Shown: one piece after another, positions 61,891 to 64,000 of the stretch | Layout: the number at the start of each line of letters is the position of its first letter | Position numbering within the stretch: position 1 is the first letter of the stretch | Assembly (NCBI GenBank): GCA_015067995.1 | Contig: SVLJ01000004.1 | Coordinates: 124,001-188,000, forward strand | DNA from: Oscillospiraceae bacterium | Lineage (GTDB): Bacteria > Bacillota > Clostridia > Oscillospirales > Oscillospiraceae | DNA length: 64,000 nt | Direction: 5' to 3' | Translations under genes and position numbers: made by a program | Notes under the pieces: model-generated | The model's input: only the letters and a program-made list of their open reading frames with translations | Database searches by the model: none | What the model was told of the DNA's origin: nothing

Positions 61891-61923
61891 GCAGAATGTG
61901 ATAAGGTTTCTATCACATTCTGC
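61891..61923 (+). promoter_or_regulatory. Perfect 13-bp inverted repeat in the LysR leader
   Basis: GCAGAATGTGATA at 61891-61903 is repeated inverted at 61911-61923 with a 7-base gap. It ends directly before the AGGAGG of the regulator gene. It could be an operator or an mRNA hairpin next to the ribosome site. Confidence 0.8.
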
Positions 61924-61937
61924 AAGGAGGGCGAACA

Positions 61938-62891
61938 ATGAATCTTGTCCAACTGGAGCGTATTGTTTTTATTGCCAACGTAGGCAGCATCACCGAAGCC
62001 GCCAAGCAGCTTTATATTTCACAGTCTGCTCTCAGCCAGATGGTCAACGCTGTGGAAAATGAGATTGGAACTCCAATCTTTGATCGCCGCGTTAAACCCC
62101 TGCGGCTGACAAAATCCGGTGAGTGCTATGTCACGATGGCCCGGTATATTATGAATGTGCACTCCACTATGCTCAACGAAATCGCCAATATCAAGGGCGG
62201 TTCTTCCGGTGAAATTCGTGTGGGTATTTCTGCCAGACGCGCCAATACGCTGATGCCAAATATCCTCAAGCAACTATCTGTAGAATTTCCTCATATTTCC
62301 CTGCGGTTGTATCTGCTGGACCCCAATGAATTCGAAGCATGTATTCTTCGTGGTGAGCTGGATATTGCACTGGGCTCTCTTCCCCCCAACGATCCCAATA
62401 TCGGACGCTTCGTTTTGAATGACGAAAAGTATTGTCTTGTGGTTCAGAAAAACTCCGAAACCGGCAATCGTCTGGAGCTGCTGCGCAATCCCAATGATCC
62501 TTGGGCACCGATTTCCCTGGAGGCAGTTCGGAATGAGCGTTTCATCGCCACACCACCCAACACCCATTCCCGTGATGTTCTGAACTCTATGTTTGCAGAG
62601 GCACACATTCATCCCTCTGTTTCCGTCGTTGTCCCCAGCAACAACAACGCACTGGACTATGTGAAGGCCGGTCTTGGTGTTGCTGTGATTCCTCAGGATT
62701 TTGAAAATGGCAATCAACTTGCCTATCAGACGGAGTCCCTCTCCCTGTTCAATATCGACAGCAAATATGTCCTGCGGAACTTCTACCTCCTGTACGATAA
62801 TTCTGTGGTGGTCTCTCCTCCGCACCGTTTCCTCATTAATCAGCTGTTGGCACGGTATGGCTCTCTGGATCGTTCCCTGCCCGATCTCTAA
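61938..62891 (+). CDS. LysR-family transcriptional regulator
   Basis: 317 residues. The N-terminal winged helix (about 1-60) has ITEAAKQLYISQSALSQMVN and the FDRRVKPLRLTKSG wing; the remainder (about 90-300) is the periplasmic-binding-type effector domain with EIRVGISARRANTLMPNIL. LysR regulators bind DNA as tetramers and respond to small molecules; the target is unknown. The nearest downstream gene, sigK, runs the other way and is not an obvious target. AGGAGG lies before the ATG. Confidence 0.92.
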   Translation: MNLVQLERIVFIANVGSITEAAKQLYISQSALSQMVNAVENEIGTPIFDRRVKPLRLTKSGECYVTMARYIMNVHSTMLNEIANIKGGSSGEIRVGISARRANTLMPNILKQLSVEFPHISLRLYLLDPNEFEACILRGELDIALGSLPPNDPNIGRFVLNDEKYCLVVQKNSETGNRLELLRNPNDPWAPISLEAVRNERFIATPPNTHSRDVLNSMFAEAHIHPSVSVVVPSNNNALDYVKAGLGVAVIPQDFENGNQLAYQTESLSLFNIDSKYVLRNFYLLYDNSVVVSPPHRFLINQLLARYGSLDRSLPDL

Positions 62892-62906
62892 GCACAAAAC
62901 ACAAAT

Positions 62907-62948
62907 CCCCTCTGACGGTCCACAGGTACGTCGGAGGGGATTTTTATG
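62907..62948 (+). terminator. Terminator after the LysR gene
   Basis: The stem AAATCCCCTC/GAGGGGATTT encloses a further TGACG/CGTCG pairing and is followed by TTTATG. It faces the end of sigK. Confidence 0.75.
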
Positions 62949-62956
62949 TACATTTT

Positions 62957-63646
62957 CTACGCCGGTGATTCAAACGCCGTCCGCAGCTTCTCCAGTGCTT
63001 TTTTTTCTAACCGCGATACATAGCTGCGACTGATCCCAAAAGATGCTGCAATCTCTCGCTGTGTCAGCGGAAGAGTTCCTCCCAATCCAAAACGCAGACG
63101 AATGATTTCCGCTTCTCGCCGTGTGAGACATTGATTTATCAACACACTCACCTTTTGAGCATTCTCCCGATCACTGATATCATCCAGCATGGTATCATCC
63201 ATGCCCACTACATCCATCAACTCCAGAGCATCTCCATCCTTATCTGTTTCAATAGTATCCGACAAAGACACCTCTCCCTGTAGCTTTTTTTGACTGCGAA
63301 AATACATGAGGATCTCATTTTCAATGCAGCGCGCTGCATATGTAGCCAGCCTCGCTCCTTTAGCCTGATTGAAACTGGCAACCGCCTTGATCAGGCCAAT
63401 GGTTCCGATGGAGATCAAATCCTCTTGATCTCCGCTTTGCGTATAATACTTCTTCACTACATGTGCCACCAGTCGTAAATTGTGCTCGATGAGCTTGTTG
63501 CGTGCAGCAATCTCTCCTTCTTTCCATCGCTCAAGACATTCCCGTTCCTCAACCGCACTCAGCGGCCTCGGAAATGAGTTTCCACCGGATAATCGCAGCG
63601 TCAACAGCAGACTATTCGCAAACAACAACAGCGCTTCGGTCAACAT
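62957..63646 (-). CDS. sigK: Mother-cell sporulation sigma factor SigK, uninterrupted
   Basis: 229 residues. A hydrophobic pro-sequence of about 20 residues (MLTEALLLFANSLLLTLRL) precedes the sigma domains, as in the membrane-bound Pro-SigK of Bacillus. Region 2 has IEHNLRLVAHVVKKYY, DLISIGTIGLIKAV and RLATYAARCIENEILMYFR, region 4 has LTQREIAASFGISRSYVSRLEKKAL. It drives the late mother-cell genes of sporulation. The frame is complete, so there is no skin-type element inserted. AAAGGGGG lies before the ATG. Confidence 0.92.
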   Translation of the reverse strand: MLTEALLLFANSLLLTLRLSGGNSFPRPLSAVEERECLERWKEGEIAARNKLIEHNLRLVAHVVKKYYTQSGDQEDLISIGTIGLIKAVASFNQAKGARLATYAARCIENEILMYFRSQKKLQGEVSLSDTIETDKDGDALELMDVVGMDDTMLDDISDRENAQKVSVLINQCLTRREAEIIRLRFGLGGTLPLTQREIAASFGISRSYVSRLEKKALEKLRTAFESPA

Positions 63647-63667
63647 ATACGTCCCCCTTTCGCTTTT

Positions 63668-63695
63668 AGTTTATGCTGCCAACATCTTTTTTTGC
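63668..63695 (-). promoter_or_regulatory. Candidate SigE-type promoter of sigK
   Basis: On the minus strand CATAAACT (63668-63675) resembles the SigE -10 (CATACAnT), and GCAAAAA (63689-63695) lies 13 bp further upstream, where a SigE -35 would be. No sigma-A promoter is evident. The match at -35 is only partial. Confidence 0.35.
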
Positions 63696-63712
63696 AGGCA
63701 GATTCACAAATG

Positions 63713-63745
63713 CAAAAGACGCACCTATGCGGTGCGCCTTTGCAT
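63713..63745 (-). terminator. Terminator of the HAD hydrolase gene
   Basis: The stem GGCGCACC/GGTGCGTC with a 4-to-5-base loop is followed on the minus strand by TTTTG. Confidence 0.7.
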
Positions 63746-64000
63746 TCAGCTATCTTGTTCCAGTTTTTCAATATATGCAAGGAGCTCAGGAAAACCGCCT
63801 TGCGGATATTTGGAAATATCCAAATGACTGACATTGATCAGAAGGTTGGTCAGCAAAAACACCCGCATTCCCACCTGCTCTGCCACCATATCCTCTTTTG
63901 CGTCATTGCCGACCATCAGGCATTCCTCCGCCCGCAGGTCCAGCTTATCCAGAATCTCCTGATAGTATGCAGGATTGGGCTTCGCGTAGGACGCATTTTC
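63746..64000 (-). CDS. HAD-superfamily hydrolase, C-terminal part
   Basis: The last 84 residues of a protein whose start lies beyond the window. SYAKPNPAYYQEIL contains the motif III Lys, and CLMVGNDAKEDMVAEQVGM is the motif IV acidic loop of HAD phosphatases, where NDxxxD binds magnesium. The tail is short and hydrophilic. The substrate cannot be inferred. Confidence 0.8.
   Translation of the reverse strand, partial: ENASYAKPNPAYYQEILDKLDLRAEECLMVGNDAKEDMVAEQVGMRVFLLTNLLINVSHLDISKYPQGGFPELLAYIEKLEQDS

Overview
The window looks like ordinary chromosome from a mid-to-high-GC, low-mobility member of the Firmicutes (class Clostridia). It is most like the gut Oscillospiraceae (Oscillibacter, Dysosmobacter, Flavonifractor-type). 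The evidence is a sporulation sigma factor SigK, AddAB instead of RecBCD, a type II pantothenate kinase, a T-box leader, AGGAGG ribosome sites, and the clostridial efp / CD1247-type zinc-ribbon pairing. The genus is inference. There is no phage, insertion sequence, CRISPR array or integrase.

Layout. 1-7.4 kb, nearly all minus strand: a cut-off NhaC antiporter preceded by a 33-residue membrane peptide, a flavin-type oxidase-like protein, tRNA-Gln, a TtcA-like tRNA thiolase, cardiolipin synthase, an MmgE/PrpD enzyme and nicotinate phosphoribosyltransferase. 7.6-11.4 kb: pantothenate kinase, the zinc-ribbon/EF-P/YqeG group and ribosomal protein S21. 11.5-14.3 kb: leucyl-tRNA synthetase behind a T-box. 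14.3-23.6 kb: a long minus-strand run smc - small zinc-ribbon membrane protein - ftsY - rdgB - yhbY - nadD/yqeK fusion - LCP protein with decapeptide repeats - rsfS. 23.7-29.9 kb: a TepA-like protease, the proline operon proB-proA-proC, YigZ, HflX and L31. 30-36.9 kb: addB-addA. 37-48.4 kb: scattered single genes, including an ABC-F ATPase, an RluA-type pseudouridine synthase, a radical SAM protein, a PLP lyase-like protein, a serine hydrolase with no signal peptide, a DMT exporter, a DUF368 membrane protein, a DUF4358 lipoprotein and a SLOG-fold protein with a LexA-like box in its promoter.

48.4-56.0 kb is the most distinctive part. It is a complete glycine-cleavage operon behind a tandem glycine riboswitch, in which the T-protein is fused in frame to a divergent serine hydroxymethyltransferase. 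In one operon the cell can decarboxylate glycine (P1, P2, H, L), pass the one-carbon unit to folate (T domain) and condense it with another glycine to make serine (SHMT domain). Back to back with it, an FMN riboswitch drives the riboflavin transporter RibU. LtaS-like sulfatase, DinB and 5-formyl-THF cyclo-ligase follow.

61.1-61.9 kb is an AT-rich, gene-poor gap with a decayed coding remnant. It leads to a LysR regulator whose start is preceded by a perfect 13-bp inverted repeat. The window ends with an uninterrupted sigK and a cut-off HAD hydrolase.
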